Origin: UBA10649 sp965278965
Lineage (GTDB): Bacteria; Actinomycetota; Actinomycetes; S36-B12
DNA: 64,000 bases
NCBI GenBank assembly: GCA_965278965.1
Contig: OZ257127.1
Span: forward strand, 1,178,001 to 1,242,000
Direction of reading: 5' to 3'
Shown here: piece after piece, positions 1 to 8,371 of the stretch
How positions within the stretch are numbered: position 1 is the first letter of the stretch
How the letters are laid out: each line of letters opens with the position of its first letter
Position numbers and translations under genes: made by a program
The notes under the pieces: model-generated
Told to the model about the DNA's origin: nothing
Database searches by the model: none
The model's input: the letters and a program-made list of their open reading frames with translations, nothing else

Positions 1-724
1 CAGTGACGGCTGGCGCCTGCTCACCGGAGACGAGACCGGCTCGCTGCTGGCCTGGTGGATCGCGGCGGGCAACCGACGGCTGTCGCGCGCCGCCGTGTTC
101 GCCGAGTCGATCGTGTCCGGCACGATGCTCGAGCAGATCGCGGCCTCGGCCAACATCGGCTACGCCCAGACATTGACCGGCTTCAAGTGGATCGCCCGCG
201 TCCCCGACCTCGCGTTCGGGTACGAGGAGGCGCTCGGCTACTGCGTCGACCCGGGTGCCGTGCGGGACAAGGACGGCATCACCGCGGCGCTCATGGTGGT
301 CGAGGCCGCTGCGCGCATGAAGGCGCGCGGGCGGACCCTCCTCGAAGTCCTCGACGACCTCGACCGCACGTTCGGCGTGCACGCGACCCGGCAGGTCTCC
401 GTGCGGGTGGATGACATCGGCCAGATCGCCGCGACGATGGACCGGCTGCGCGCTGAGCCGCCCCGAACCGTCGGCGGCCTGGCCGTCCTCGCCCTCGACG
501 ACCTCGGGGCCGGCATCGACGGCCTGCCTCCGACAGACGGCCTGCGCTTCACTCTCGCGGGCGACGCCCGCGTCATCGTCCGGCCGAGCGGGACCGAGCC
601 GAAGGTCAAGTGCTACCTGCAGTGCGTCGAGCAGGTGGGCGACGACGGTCTCGCCGCCGCCCGGTCCGTGGCCGCGGCCCGCCTGACCGGGATCGCCGAT
701 GACATCGCGGGCTGGCTCATCTGA
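1..724 (+). CDS. Phosphohexomutase/phosphopentomutase family protein, C-terminal part (5' end outside window)
   Basis: The reading frame is open from base 2 and ends at a TGA at 722-724, so only about 240 C-terminal residues are present. LTGDETGSLLAWW and GFKWIA near the start fit the sugar-binding region of the alpha-D-phosphohexomutase superfamily. RPSGTEPKVKCYLQ near the end is the phosphate-binding loop of its last domain. The family moves phosphate between C1 and C6 (or C5) of sugars. deoC follows 49 bases downstream, and the window carries nucleoside phosphorolysis genes, so a phosphopentomutase role (deoxyribose-1-P to deoxyribose-5-P) is the best inference. The sequence itself only shows the superfamily. 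Confidence 0.9.
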   Translation, partial: SDGWRLLTGDETGSLLAWWIAAGNRRLSRAAVFAESIVSGTMLEQIAASANIGYAQTLTGFKWIARVPDLAFGYEEALGYCVDPGAVRDKDGITAALMVVEAAARMKARGRTLLEVLDDLDRTFGVHATRQVSVRVDDIGQIAATMDRLRAEPPRTVGGLAVLALDDLGAGIDGLPPTDGLRFTLAGDARVIVRPSGTEPKVKCYLQCVEQVGDDGLAAARSVAAARLTGIADDIAGWLI

Positions 725-730
725 CCCCCG

Positions 731-751
731 TTCTCCCGTACTGCGGGAGAA
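731..751 (+). promoter_or_regulatory. Short inverted repeat between the phosphosugar mutase and deoC
   Basis: Eight-base perfect arms TTCTCCCG (731-738) and CGGGAGAA (744-751) enclose a 5-base loop. The element sits 6 bases after the mutase stop. It has no following T-run, so it is either a weak terminator or attenuator, or a protein-binding palindrome in front of the deoC promoter. A TAGGGT hexamer at 762-767 lies 6 bases before the deoC GTG and could be a -10 box for a leaderless deoC transcript. Confidence 0.45.
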
Positions 752-773
752 ACGGCGGGGCTAGGGTGGCCCG

Positions 774-1697
774 GTGACCGGCCTTCCCAGCGACCCGCGC
801 GAGCTGCGCCGGTTCCTGCACGGCCTCCCCGGGGTCGACGAGGTCGGTGCGCTCGGCCGCGTCCAGGGCCTGGCCACCCGCTCGATCAAGACCACGGCGA
901 AGTCCTGGGCGATCGACACCGCTATCTCGATGGTCGACCTCACCACGCTGGAGGGCGCGGACACGCCGGGCAAGGTCCGCGCGATGTGCACCAAGGCCCT
1001 CCACCCGGACCCCACCGACCCGACGACGCCGCCCGTGGCCGCCGTGTGCGTGTACGGCGACCTCGTCGAGACCGCCCGCAGCGTGGTCGGCGACCGGATC
1101 CACGTCGCCGCCGTTGCGACCGCGTTCCCGTCGGGACGCTCGAGCCTGGCGGTCAAGCTGCTCGACACCGCCGACGCGGTCGCCGCGGGGGCGGACGAGA
1201 TCGACATGGTCATCGACCGGGGCGCGTTCCTCGCCGGCGGCTACGAGCACGTGTGGGACGAGATCGTCGCGGTGAAAGCTGCGTGTGGGGACGCCCACCT
1301 GAAGGTCATCCTCGAGACCGGCGAGCTGCGCACTCTCGACAACGTCCGGCGGGCCTCGTGGCTGGCGATGCTGGCCGGCGCCGACTTCATCAAGACCTCG
1401 ACCGGAAAGGTCACGCCGGCAGCCACGCCGCCGGTGACCCTGGTGATGCTCGAGGCCGTCCGTGACTTCGCGACCGCGACGGGGCGGCGGATCGGAGTGA
1501 AGGCGGCCGGCGGCATCCGGACGAGCAAGGACGCGATCCGCTACCTCGTCCTGGTCAACGAGACCGTCGGCGAGGAATGGCTGACCCCGGACCTGTTCCG
1601 GTTCGGCGCTTCGACGTTGCTCAACGACCTGCTGCTGCAGCGCCAGCGCATGTCGACCGGGCACTACTCCGGCCCGCCCTACGTGACGATCGACTGA
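774..1697 (+). CDS. deoC: Deoxyribose-phosphate aldolase
   Basis: A 307-residue DeoC/LacD-fold aldolase that splits 2-deoxyribose-5-phosphate into glyceraldehyde-3-phosphate and acetaldehyde. The Schiff-base lysine is in DFIKTSTGK (Lys207) and the second catalytic lysine in GVKAAGGIR (Lys243). EIDMVID carries the usual acidic residue. The GTG start has no Shine-Dalgarno sequence, but a TAGGGT hexamer ends 6 bases upstream, which fits a leaderless mRNA. The aldehyde dehydrogenase genes directly downstream suit disposal of acetaldehyde. It is longer than the E. coli enzyme (about 259 residues), as usual for the actinobacterial type. Confidence 0.95.
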   Translation: MTGLPSDPRELRRFLHGLPGVDEVGALGRVQGLATRSIKTTAKSWAIDTAISMVDLTTLEGADTPGKVRAMCTKALHPDPTDPTTPPVAAVCVYGDLVETARSVVGDRIHVAAVATAFPSGRSSLAVKLLDTADAVAAGADEIDMVIDRGAFLAGGYEHVWDEIVAVKAACGDAHLKVILETGELRTLDNVRRASWLAMLAGADFIKTSTGKVTPAATPPVTLVMLEAVRDFATATGRRIGVKAAGGIRTSKDAIRYLVLVNETVGEEWLTPDLFRFGASTLLNDLLLQRQRMSTGHYSGPPYVTID

Positions 1698-1708
1698 GGC
1701 AGGTGACC

Positions 1709-3160
1709 ATGGCATTCGAGTACGCACCCGCACCGGAGTCCCGCGCCGTCGTCGACATCGCGCCCTCGTACGGGCTCTTCGTCGACGGGGAGTTCAGCGA
1801 CCCGGTGGACGGCGGCTACCTGGAGACGGTGAACCCGGCGACGGAGGAGGTCCTGTCCAAGGTTGCGGAGGCCGGCGCGGCCGACGTCCGACGCGCCGTG
1901 CAGGCAGCACGGACCGCGTACGAGCAGGTCTGGGGCCCGATGCCCGGACGCGAGCGGGCGAAGTACCTGTACCGGATCGCCCGGCTCATCCAGGAGCGCT
2001 CGCGCGAGCTGGCCGTGCTCGAGACGCTCGACAACGGCAAGCCGATCCGGGAGTCCCGCGACGTCGACCTCCCCCTCGTCGCCGCGCACTTCTTCTACCA
2101 CGCCGGCTGGGCGGACAAGCTCGAGCACGCAGGCCTCGGCCCGCGACCGCGTCCCCTCGGCGTCGCCGCGCAGGTCATCCCGTGGAACTTCCCACTGCTC
2201 ATGCTGGCCTGGAAGGTCGCCCCGGCCCTGGCCTGCGGCAACACCGTCGTGCTGAAGCCGGCGGAGACCACTCCCCTGACCGCACTGGCCTTCGCCGACA
2301 TCTGCCGGCAGGCCGACCTGCCTCCCGGCGTCGTCAACATCCTCACCGGCGGTGGCGACACGGGCCGGATGCTGGTCGAGGAGCCCGGGATCGACAAGGT
2401 GGCCTTCACGGGCTCCACCGACGTGGGCCGGCAGATCATGCGGACGCTGGCCGGCAGCGGGACACGGCTGACCCTCGAGCTGGGCGGGAAGGCCGCGAAC
2501 ATCGTGTTCGACGATGCGCCCATCGACCAGGCCGTCGAGGGGATCGTCAGCGGCATCTTCTTCAACCAGGGCCATGTGTGCTGCGCAGGCTCACGACTGC
2601 TGGTCCAGGAGTCGGTGGCCGAGGAGCTCGTGTCGTCGCTGCAGCGCCGCCTGTCGACGCTTCGGCTGGGCGATCCGCTGGACAAGAACACCGACATCGG
2701 CGCGATCAACTCCGCGGCCCAGCTCGCGCGCATCACGGAGGTGGCGGCCAGCGGCGACGCCGAGGGAGCGCACCGGTGGACCGCCCCGTGCGAGCTCCCG
2801 GACCGGGGCTACTGGTACCCGCCGACGGTGTTCACCGGCGTCAGCCAGGCCCACCGCATCGCCCGCGAGGAGATCTTCGGCCCGGTCCTGTCGGTCCTGA
2901 CGTTCCGCACGCCGGACGAGGCTGTCGAGAAGGCGAACAACACCCCGTACGGCCTGTCGGCCGGCATCTGGACGGACAAGGGCAGCCGGATCCTGTGGGT
3001 CGCACAGCGCCTGCGCGCCGGCGTGGTGTGGGCCAACACCTTCAACCGGTTCGACCCCACGAGCCCGTTCGGCGGCTACAAGGAGTCCGGCTTCGGGCGT
3101 GAAGGCGGGATCACGGGCTTGTCGGCGTACCTGGACGGGTCGAGCGGGGGCGGGGAATGA
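1709..3160 (+). CDS. Aldehyde dehydrogenase, full length (probable acetaldehyde dehydrogenase of the deo pathway)
   Basis: A 483-residue NAD(P)-dependent aldehyde dehydrogenase. It has the Rossmann motif FTGSTDVG, the general-base glutamate in LELGGK (Glu257) and a catalytic cysteine pair in HVCCAGSR (Cys291/Cys292). The ATG at 1709 was chosen because it follows deoC by 11 bases behind a purine-rich GAGGCAGG; the frame is open further upstream inside deoC. The stop overlaps the next start as ATGA. Position right after deoC makes acetaldehyde the likely substrate, giving acetate. That is inference, since substrate range in this family is broad. Confidence 0.92.
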   Translation: MAFEYAPAPESRAVVDIAPSYGLFVDGEFSDPVDGGYLETVNPATEEVLSKVAEAGAADVRRAVQAARTAYEQVWGPMPGRERAKYLYRIARLIQERSRELAVLETLDNGKPIRESRDVDLPLVAAHFFYHAGWADKLEHAGLGPRPRPLGVAAQVIPWNFPLLMLAWKVAPALACGNTVVLKPAETTPLTALAFADICRQADLPPGVVNILTGGGDTGRMLVEEPGIDKVAFTGSTDVGRQIMRTLAGSGTRLTLELGGKAANIVFDDAPIDQAVEGIVSGIFFNQGHVCCAGSRLLVQESVAEELVSSLQRRLSTLRLGDPLDKNTDIGAINSAAQLARITEVAASGDAEGAHRWTAPCELPDRGYWYPPTVFTGVSQAHRIAREEIFGPVLSVLTFRTPDEAVEKANNTPYGLSAGIWTDKGSRILWVAQRLRAGVVWANTFNRFDPTSPFGGYKESGFGREGGITGLSAYLDGSSGGGE

Positions 3161-4020
3161 GCGAGCGTCTGGAGGTCCGCAAGACCTACAAGCTCTACAT
3201 CGGCGGCGCGTTCCCGCGCAGCGAGTCGGGGCGCACCTACGAGGTCGTCGACGCCGATGGCGCCTTCCTGGCCAACGCGGCCCTCGCCTCCCGCAAGGAC
3301 GCCCGCGACGCGGTGCTGGCCGCCCGGACGGGCTTCGGCACCTGGGGCGGTGCGACCGCCTACAACCGCGGGCAGGTGCTGTACCGGGTGGCCGAGATGA
3401 TGGAGGGCCGTCGGGCCCAGTTCGTCGAGGAGGTCGTGGCGAGCGGGTCGACGCCGGCCGACGCGGCGGCCGAGGTCGACGCTGCCGTCGACCGGTGGGT
3501 CTGGTACGCCGGCTGGACCGACAAGATCGCCCAGGTCCTCGGGTCGGCGAACCCGGTCGCCGGGCCGTACTTCAACTTCTCCCTGCCGGAGCCCACCGGC
3601 GTCGTCGTCGCCGTCGCGCCGGCGCGTCCCTCGCTCCTGGGCCTTGTCAGCGTGGCCGCGCCGATCCTCGCCACGGGGAATGCGGTCATCGTGCTTGCCA
3701 GCACGCCGGCGCCGCTTCCGGCCATCACCATGACCGAGGTGCTCGCCACCAGCGACGTGCCCGCCGGCGTCGTCAACGTGCTCACGGGCCGGCAGGACGA
3801 GATCCTGCCGTGGCTGGCCAGCCACGGCGACGTCAACGGGCTGGACCTCGCCGGCGTCGACGACCTGGCGCTCGCGGCGTCGCTCGAAGCCGATGCGGCC
3901 GGGACGCTGAAGCGCGTGCGCGGCGCGCGCCCGGACGCCGACTGGGCGGCCGACCCCGGGCTCGGGGCGCTGCGTGCCTTCGTCGAGACCAAGACCGTCT
4001 GGCACCCCCAGGGGGTGTGA
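3157..4020 (+). CDS. Half-length aldehyde dehydrogenase-like protein lacking the catalytic domain
   Basis: A 287-residue protein that aligns with the N-terminal cofactor-binding half of aldehyde dehydrogenases (PTGVVVAVAP, ATGNAVIVLAST, VPAGVVNVLTG) and ends in FVETKTVWHPQG. No catalytic-domain motif is present and I find no cysteine at all in the sequence, so it cannot be a normal dehydrogenase. It is joined by ATGA to the full-length enzyme upstream and by GTGA to the glycosyltransferase downstream, with clean coding throughout. It therefore looks like a maintained gene rather than a decayed one. A partner or regulatory subunit of the upstream enzyme is a reasonable guess. Confidence 0.8.
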   Translation: MSERLEVRKTYKLYIGGAFPRSESGRTYEVVDADGAFLANAALASRKDARDAVLAARTGFGTWGGATAYNRGQVLYRVAEMMEGRRAQFVEEVVASGSTPADAAAEVDAAVDRWVWYAGWTDKIAQVLGSANPVAGPYFNFSLPEPTGVVVAVAPARPSLLGLVSVAAPILATGNAVIVLASTPAPLPAITMTEVLATSDVPAGVVNVLTGRQDEILPWLASHGDVNGLDLAGVDDLALAASLEADAAGTLKRVRGARPDADWAADPGLGALRAFVETKTVWHPQGV

Positions 4021-5672
4021 CGGGTCTGGGATCCTCTCGAGCCGCTCGCTCGGCATCCCGACTGCGGACGTTGCCGTGGCGGCGTGGCCGGCGCCCGGAC
4101 GAGGTTCGGCTGGTCGGGCTGCTCGCGGTCAAGGACGCGATGCGCTTCCTGCCCGGGTGGTTCGCCGCGAACGCCCCCCACCTCGACGGGGTCCTCGTGT
4201 ACGACGACGGGTCGACCGACGGCAGTGCGGAGTTCGCCGCGGCGCAGCCCGGTGTGCTCGAAGTCGTAGGGCGCGACCGCCTCGCCCCGCCCGGCTGGGA
4301 CGAGGGCCGGACCCGGCGAGCACTGCACGAGGCCGCCGGGCGGCACGGGGCGGACTGGCTCGTGGCCGTCGACGCGGACGAGCGCCTTGAGGAGCACTTC
4401 GGCCGGCGCGCCCGGGATGTGATCGTCGGGCTCGAGCGGCGCGGCATCCACGCCGCCGCGATCCGGCTGCCCGAGCTGTGGTCGGCGCCGGACCAGGCCC
4501 GCGTCGACGGCATCTGGGCCGACCGCTGGCGCGCCCGGCTGTTCCGATTCCGGCCGGACGCGCAGATCGACGACCGTCCGCTGCACGGCCACTGGGCTCC
4601 GCTCGACGCGAAGGTCCGAGGGGGCTTCGTCCCGGTCGACCTGATCGCCTACCACCTGCACATGATCGACCCGGCCGACCGAACGGCTCGCGCCGAGCGC
4701 TACAACCGCCTGGACCCGGATCACGTCGCGCAGCCGGACGGCTACGGCTACCTGGTCGACGAGTCGGGACTGCAGCTCGAGCCGCTGCCGCCCGGGCGCG
4801 GCTACGCGCCGCTGCACCACGATCCGGACCTGGCCGTGGTCGTGCTCGCCGTGGGTGCGCCCGCGTCGCTGCCTGCGGCGGTGCGATCCCTGGTCGACCA
4901 GCAGCCGCGCCCGGAGGTCTGCGTCGTCAGCTCCGGCGGTCGGGGTGCCCGCGCCGTGGCGGCGCCGATGGGCGCACGCGTCGTCGAGGTCGGCGAGCTG
5001 CTGCTGCCCGGCGCAGCCCGCAACGTCGGCATCGCGCACACCCGTGCGCCGTTCGTCGCGTTCCTCGCCGCGGACTGCCTGGCCGAACCGAGCTGGGTCG
5101 CCGGCCGCCTCGCGGCGCACCGAGCGGGCGCGCGCGCCGTGGCCAGCGCCCTGACGAACGCCTACCCGGACAGCCCCGCTGCCCGGGTCGGCCACGCGCA
5201 GACGTTCGGCCGACGGCTGCCCGGGGTGCCGGCCGCCCGCGCCGCCCGCTACGGCGCGTCGTACGACCGCGTGCTCCTCGCGCGGGCCGGCGGTTTCCGC
5301 GAGGACCTGGCGACGGGCGAGGACACCGAGCTGCACCGACGGCTCGGCACCACCATCGCCTGGGAGCCGGCGGTGCGCACGGCCCATCGGAACCCGACGA
5401 CGATGTCCGGACTGTGGCGCGACCAGCGACAGCGGGGAGCCGCGGCGGCCCGGGCCTGGTCGCGGCTCGACGGCCGCGGGCGGCTTGCCACCGCCGCCGC
5501 ACAGGCGCGCGGAATGCCCGTCGACCTCATCGTCGTCTGGCAGGCGACACCGGGCGACGAGCGCGCCGCGCTGCTGAGGGCGGCACCGTGGCTGGCAGTC
5601 GGCTTCGTCGCCCGGCTCGCCGGCACGCTCGGCCGCCCGCGTCCGCCGCGCCAGGAGGCCGACGGCCACTAG
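4017..5672 (+). CDS. Glycosyltransferase with two GT-A (family 2-like) domains
   Basis: A 551-residue protein starting at a GTG that overlaps the previous stop (GTGA). The first half has GLLAVKDAMRFLPGW, VYDDGSTDGS and VAVDADERL, which are the nucleotide-sugar and D-x-D elements of a GT2 fold. The second half restarts a GT2 fold with AVVVLAVGAPASLPAAVRSL, a GAARNVGIAHTRAPFVAFL segment and GGFREDLATGEDTEL. Two GT-A modules in one chain suggest two transfer steps or a catalytic/pseudo pair. Its 3' position in a deo operon is odd, and no substrate can be assigned. A serial polysaccharide-type transferase in the cytoplasm or at the membrane face is the family expectation. Confidence 0.75.
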   Translation: MTGLGSSRAARSASRLRTLPWRRGRRPDEVRLVGLLAVKDAMRFLPGWFAANAPHLDGVLVYDDGSTDGSAEFAAAQPGVLEVVGRDRLAPPGWDEGRTRRALHEAAGRHGADWLVAVDADERLEEHFGRRARDVIVGLERRGIHAAAIRLPELWSAPDQARVDGIWADRWRARLFRFRPDAQIDDRPLHGHWAPLDAKVRGGFVPVDLIAYHLHMIDPADRTARAERYNRLDPDHVAQPDGYGYLVDESGLQLEPLPPGRGYAPLHHDPDLAVVVLAVGAPASLPAAVRSLVDQQPRPEVCVVSSGGRGARAVAAPMGARVVEVGELLLPGAARNVGIAHTRAPFVAFLAADCLAEPSWVAGRLAAHRAGARAVASALTNAYPDSPAARVGHAQTFGRRLPGVPAARAARYGASYDRVLLARAGGFREDLATGEDTELHRRLGTTIAWEPAVRTAHRNPTTMSGLWRDQRQRGAAAARAWSRLDGRGRLATAAAQARGMPVDLIVVWQATPGDERAALLRAAPWLAVGFVARLAGTLGRPRPPRQEADGH

Positions 5673-5681
5673 GGTCCGCAC

Positions 5682-6488
5682 GTGCAGTCCGAGCGGATGC
5701 GGTCCGAGCACCGGGCCTTGTTCGATGATCGCGGCGTCGTCCTGCGCTTCACGGCGATGAGCCGGCCCGGAGCGCCCATGGCGGCGAGCGCACAGGTGCC
5801 GGAGGGGCGTTCACTGTCGTCTGCGGCCCGTGCCGTCGCCGACCAGCTACCGGGGTGGATCGTCCAGACCGAGGATTTCGGGCTGGCCGCAGCGCTGATC
5901 AAGGTCGGTGCGCGACCGGTGCGCCACGCGTTCGCCATGCAGTGCGACCTGCGACGAGCAGCACCGAAGGCGCCGGCACCGGTGGGTCTGACCGCTGCGC
6001 CGCTGGACCCCCTGTGCTCTGACGAGGGGTGGGCGGCCGTGCTGCCGTCCTGGCACGCGGCCTTCCCGCCGGACCATCCGGACCACTTCCGGGGGGACGA
6101 CCCGGCGGCGATCGACGCGCTGCGCCTGATGGTCAGCGGAGCCGAGATGGGACCGATGCACGCGTCGTCGTCGCTCGTGCAGGACGATGCCGGGCGCACG
6201 GTCGCCGGGATCATCGTGACGGTCACCGCGTTCGACCCGCCGTGGGGCGGGCCGTGGGTCATCGACCTCTGGCGTGATCCGAGCCTGCGCGGCACCGGGG
6301 TCGGCCCTTGGCTGCTCGCCTCCGCCCAGCAGCACCTGCGGTCGGACGGGTTCGTGTCCCTGGGGCTGGCCGTGTCGGTCAGCAACCCCGCGCGTCGAAC
6401 CTACGAAGGGGCCGGCTTCCGCGTCGTCGCCGAGACCCAGACCGTCCAGATGGGGGCCGAGACGCCGTCGGTGATGTTCCCGGCCTAG
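5682..6488 (+). CDS. GNAT family acetyltransferase
   Basis: A 268-residue protein with a C-terminal GNAT fold: GIIVTVTAF, then the acetyl-CoA loop DPSLRGTGVGPWLL and the final NPARRTYEGAGFRVV. The N-terminal 100 residues are a divergent extension. The GTG at 5682 is preceded at 6 bases by TAGGGT (5670-5675), a likely -10 box, so the gene may have its own leaderless promoter although only 9 bases separate it from the glycosyltransferase. Its 3' end overlaps the convergent small gene by 4 bases. The acetyl acceptor is unknown. Confidence 0.8.
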   Translation: MQSERMRSEHRALFDDRGVVLRFTAMSRPGAPMAASAQVPEGRSLSSAARAVADQLPGWIVQTEDFGLAAALIKVGARPVRHAFAMQCDLRRAAPKAPAPVGLTAAPLDPLCSDEGWAAVLPSWHAAFPPDHPDHFRGDDPAAIDALRLMVSGAEMGPMHASSSLVQDDAGRTVAGIIVTVTAFDPPWGGPWVIDLWRDPSLRGTGVGPWLLASAQQHLRSDGFVSLGLAVSVSNPARRTYEGAGFRVVAETQTVQMGAETPSVMFPA

Positions 6489-6769
6489 GCGTCGTCGGCA
6501 GCCCGACGGCGACGCCGGCGGACGATGACGAACGCCGCCCCGCCCACCACGGCGACCGTGCCGACCGCGGCGACAACGACCCCGGCCACGAGGAGCCGAG
6601 GCGCCCAGCGGCGGCCGGCGCTCAGCACGGACTCGGCCCGGACCAGGGCGCCGTCGGTCTTCTCCAGCACGTCGTCGGTCACGTCGAGCGCACCGCGGAC
6701 CTTGTTCAGCTCGGCGCGTAGGTCGTTGACCCGCGTGTGTCGGTTCTCCACCACGTCCACGATCGCCAC
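6485..6769 (-). CDS. Small membrane protein of unknown function
   Basis: A 94-residue product. Residues 1-50 are amphipathic and helix-prone (NDLRAELNKVRGALDVTDDVLEKT) like a coiled coil. One membrane segment follows at about 57-81 (LLVAGVVVAAVGTVAVVGGAAFVIV), then a basic tail RRRRRRAADDA consistent with a cytoplasmic C-terminus. The GTG start has a good Shine-Dalgarno GGGAGG 4 bases upstream. I do not recognise a family beyond a general resemblance to small actinobacterial coiled-coil/TM proteins. Confidence 0.65.
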   Translation of the reverse strand: MAIVDVVENRHTRVNDLRAELNKVRGALDVTDDVLEKTDGALVRAESVLSAGRRWAPRLLVAGVVVAAVGTVAVVGGAAFVIVRRRRRRAADDA

Positions 6770-6825
6770 GACGCCTCCCTCGTTTGGTTGCCCAGCCTAT
6801 GTCGCAAGCGATGTCCGTCGGCGGT

Positions 6826-7959
6826 TCAGCCGTCGGTCATCCTCGCCGCGAGCTCCACGCGCAGTGCCTCGTAGCCGGGCTTGATGTGCGCGTTGATCAT
6901 CTGCAGCCGCTCGTCGAACGGCAGGAAGGAGCTCTTCATCGCGTTCACGGTGAACCACTGCAGGTCGTCCAGCCCGTAGCCGAACGCCTCGCTCAGCTGC
7001 TCCATCTCCTTGCTCATGCTCGTGTCCGACATCAGCCGGTTGTCGGTGTTGACGGTCACGCGGAACCCGAGGCGGCGAAGCAGGCCGATCGGGTGCGACG
7101 CGATGCTGTCGGCCGCACCGGTCTGGACGTTCGACGTCGGCGCCATCTCAAGGGGGATGCGGCGGTCCCGGACGTACGCAGCGAGACGGCCGAGGTGGGC
7201 CTGGCCGTCCTCGTCGACGACGATGTCGTCGACGATGCGGACACCGTGGCCCAGCCGGTCCGCACCGCACCACTGCAGCGCCTCCCAGATGCTCGGGAGC
7301 CCGAAGGCCTCACCCGCGTGGATCGTGAAGTGCGCGTTCTCCCGCCGCAGGTACTCGAACGCGTCGAGGTGTCGGGTGGGCGGGTACCCGGCCTCGGCAC
7401 CGGCGATGTCGAAGCCGACCACGCCGCGGTCGCGGAACTCCACGACGAGCTCGGCGATCCGGCGCGAGTGGCTCGCGGTCCGCATCGCGGTCAACAGCAC
7501 TCCGATCCGGATGGGCCGGCCGGCGGCGGCAGCGGCGGCCTCGCCCTGCGCGAACCCGGCCAGCACGGCCTCGACGACGGCCGGCTCGGTCAGCCCGCGC
7601 TGCGTGTGCAGCTCCGGCGCGAAGCGGACCTCCGCGTAGACGACACCGTCGGCCGACAGGTCCTCGGCGCACTCGCGTGCGACCCGGGACAAAGCGTCCG
7701 CGGTCTGGGTGACGGCGAGGGTGTGCGCGAACGTCGCGAGGTAGAGCTCGAGCGAACCGGAGGTCGACGCGGCCGTGAACCAGCGGCTCAGCGCCGCGGG
7801 GTCCGTCGCCGGCAGCCCGTCGTACCCGACCTCGGCCGCGAGCTCGACGATCGTGTCGGGGCGCAGGCCGCCGTCCAGGTGGTCGTGCAGGAGGACCTTG
7901 GGGGCGCGGCGGACCAGGTCGGCGGGGACAGGCGCATAGGAACCAGCATCCGAGACCAT
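6826..7959 (-). CDS. add: Adenosine deaminase
   Basis: A 377-residue metal-dependent deaminase that converts adenosine and deoxyadenosine to inosine and deoxyinosine. Zinc ligands HDHLDG (His25, His27), the FTIHAGE motif carrying zinc-binding His and catalytic Glu, RLGHGVR, PTSNVQTG and VTVNTDNRLMSDT are all present, so it should be active. TAGGTT lies 6 bases before the ATG, which indicates a separate leaderless promoter. It belongs functionally with cdd and deoA in the same minus-strand run and feeds the purine branch of nucleoside catabolism. A purine nucleoside phosphorylase is not in this window. Confidence 0.95.
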   Translation of the reverse strand: MVSDAGSYAPVPADLVRRAPKVLLHDHLDGGLRPDTIVELAAEVGYDGLPATDPAALSRWFTAASTSGSLELYLATFAHTLAVTQTADALSRVARECAEDLSADGVVYAEVRFAPELHTQRGLTEPAVVEAVLAGFAQGEAAAAAAGRPIRIGVLLTAMRTASHSRRIAELVVEFRDRGVVGFDIAGAEAGYPPTRHLDAFEYLRRENAHFTIHAGEAFGLPSIWEALQWCGADRLGHGVRIVDDIVVDEDGQAHLGRLAAYVRDRRIPLEMAPTSNVQTGAADSIASHPIGLLRRLGFRVTVNTDNRLMSDTSMSKEMEQLSEAFGYGLDDLQWFTVNAMKSSFLPFDERLQMINAHIKPGYEALRVELAARMTDG

Positions 7960-7996
7960 GAGGGGAACCTACTGCCCCGCACGCCGGCCGGCGCGG

Positions 7997-8371
7997 CTAC
8001 TCCGGGTCGCCGTAGTCGTCGTCGCCCGCGCGGTGGACCATCTCGCCGTGGAACGCCGGCACGCACACGGCGATGTAGCGGGCGCCCTCCGCGGTCGTGT
8101 ACCGGATCCGCTCCCCCGCGCGCGTGATGACCGCCTGGCCCGCACGCACGTGGACGACGCCGTCGTCATGCTCGACGTCGAGTGAGCCCTCCATGACGAT
8201 CGTGAACTCGTCGAACTCCGGCTCCTGGGCAGGCTCGTCCCACCCAGCCGGCGCGAGCATGTGGGCGACGGAGACGGCGTCGTCGCCGCTCGACGCGTGC
8301 CCGATGTACTCCTCGATCAACTTCCCGCCGGGGACGGGGATCACAGCAGGGGCGGGGATGAGCTCAGGCAT
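7997..8371 (-). CDS. Small cupin-fold protein
   Basis: A 124-residue single-domain cupin: PEFDEFTIVMEGSLDVEHDDG (first cupin motif, with reduced His content) and the second motif VRAGQAVITRAGERIRYTT. The first motif lacks the usual H-x-H, so metal binding is uncertain. It overlaps the oxidoreductase gene upstream by 8 bases and so is cotranslated with it. Together with that Gfo/Idh/MocA enzyme it may handle a sugar or cyclitol derivative, but this is inference from position only. Confidence 0.75.
   Translation of the reverse strand: MPELIPAPAVIPVPGGKLIEEYIGHASSGDDAVSVAHMLAPAGWDEPAQEPEFDEFTIVMEGSLDVEHDDGVVHVRAGQAVITRAGERIRYTTAEGARYIAVCVPAFHGEMVHRAGDDDYGDPE

Noticed and set aside
3360..5711. 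Very long open frame on the minus strand opposite the half aldehyde dehydrogenase and glycosyltransferase genes
   Set aside because: Its translation is Arg/Gly/Pro-rich with no family motifs, while the plus strand has clear domains and coupled starts. Long antisense frames are expected at this GC content.
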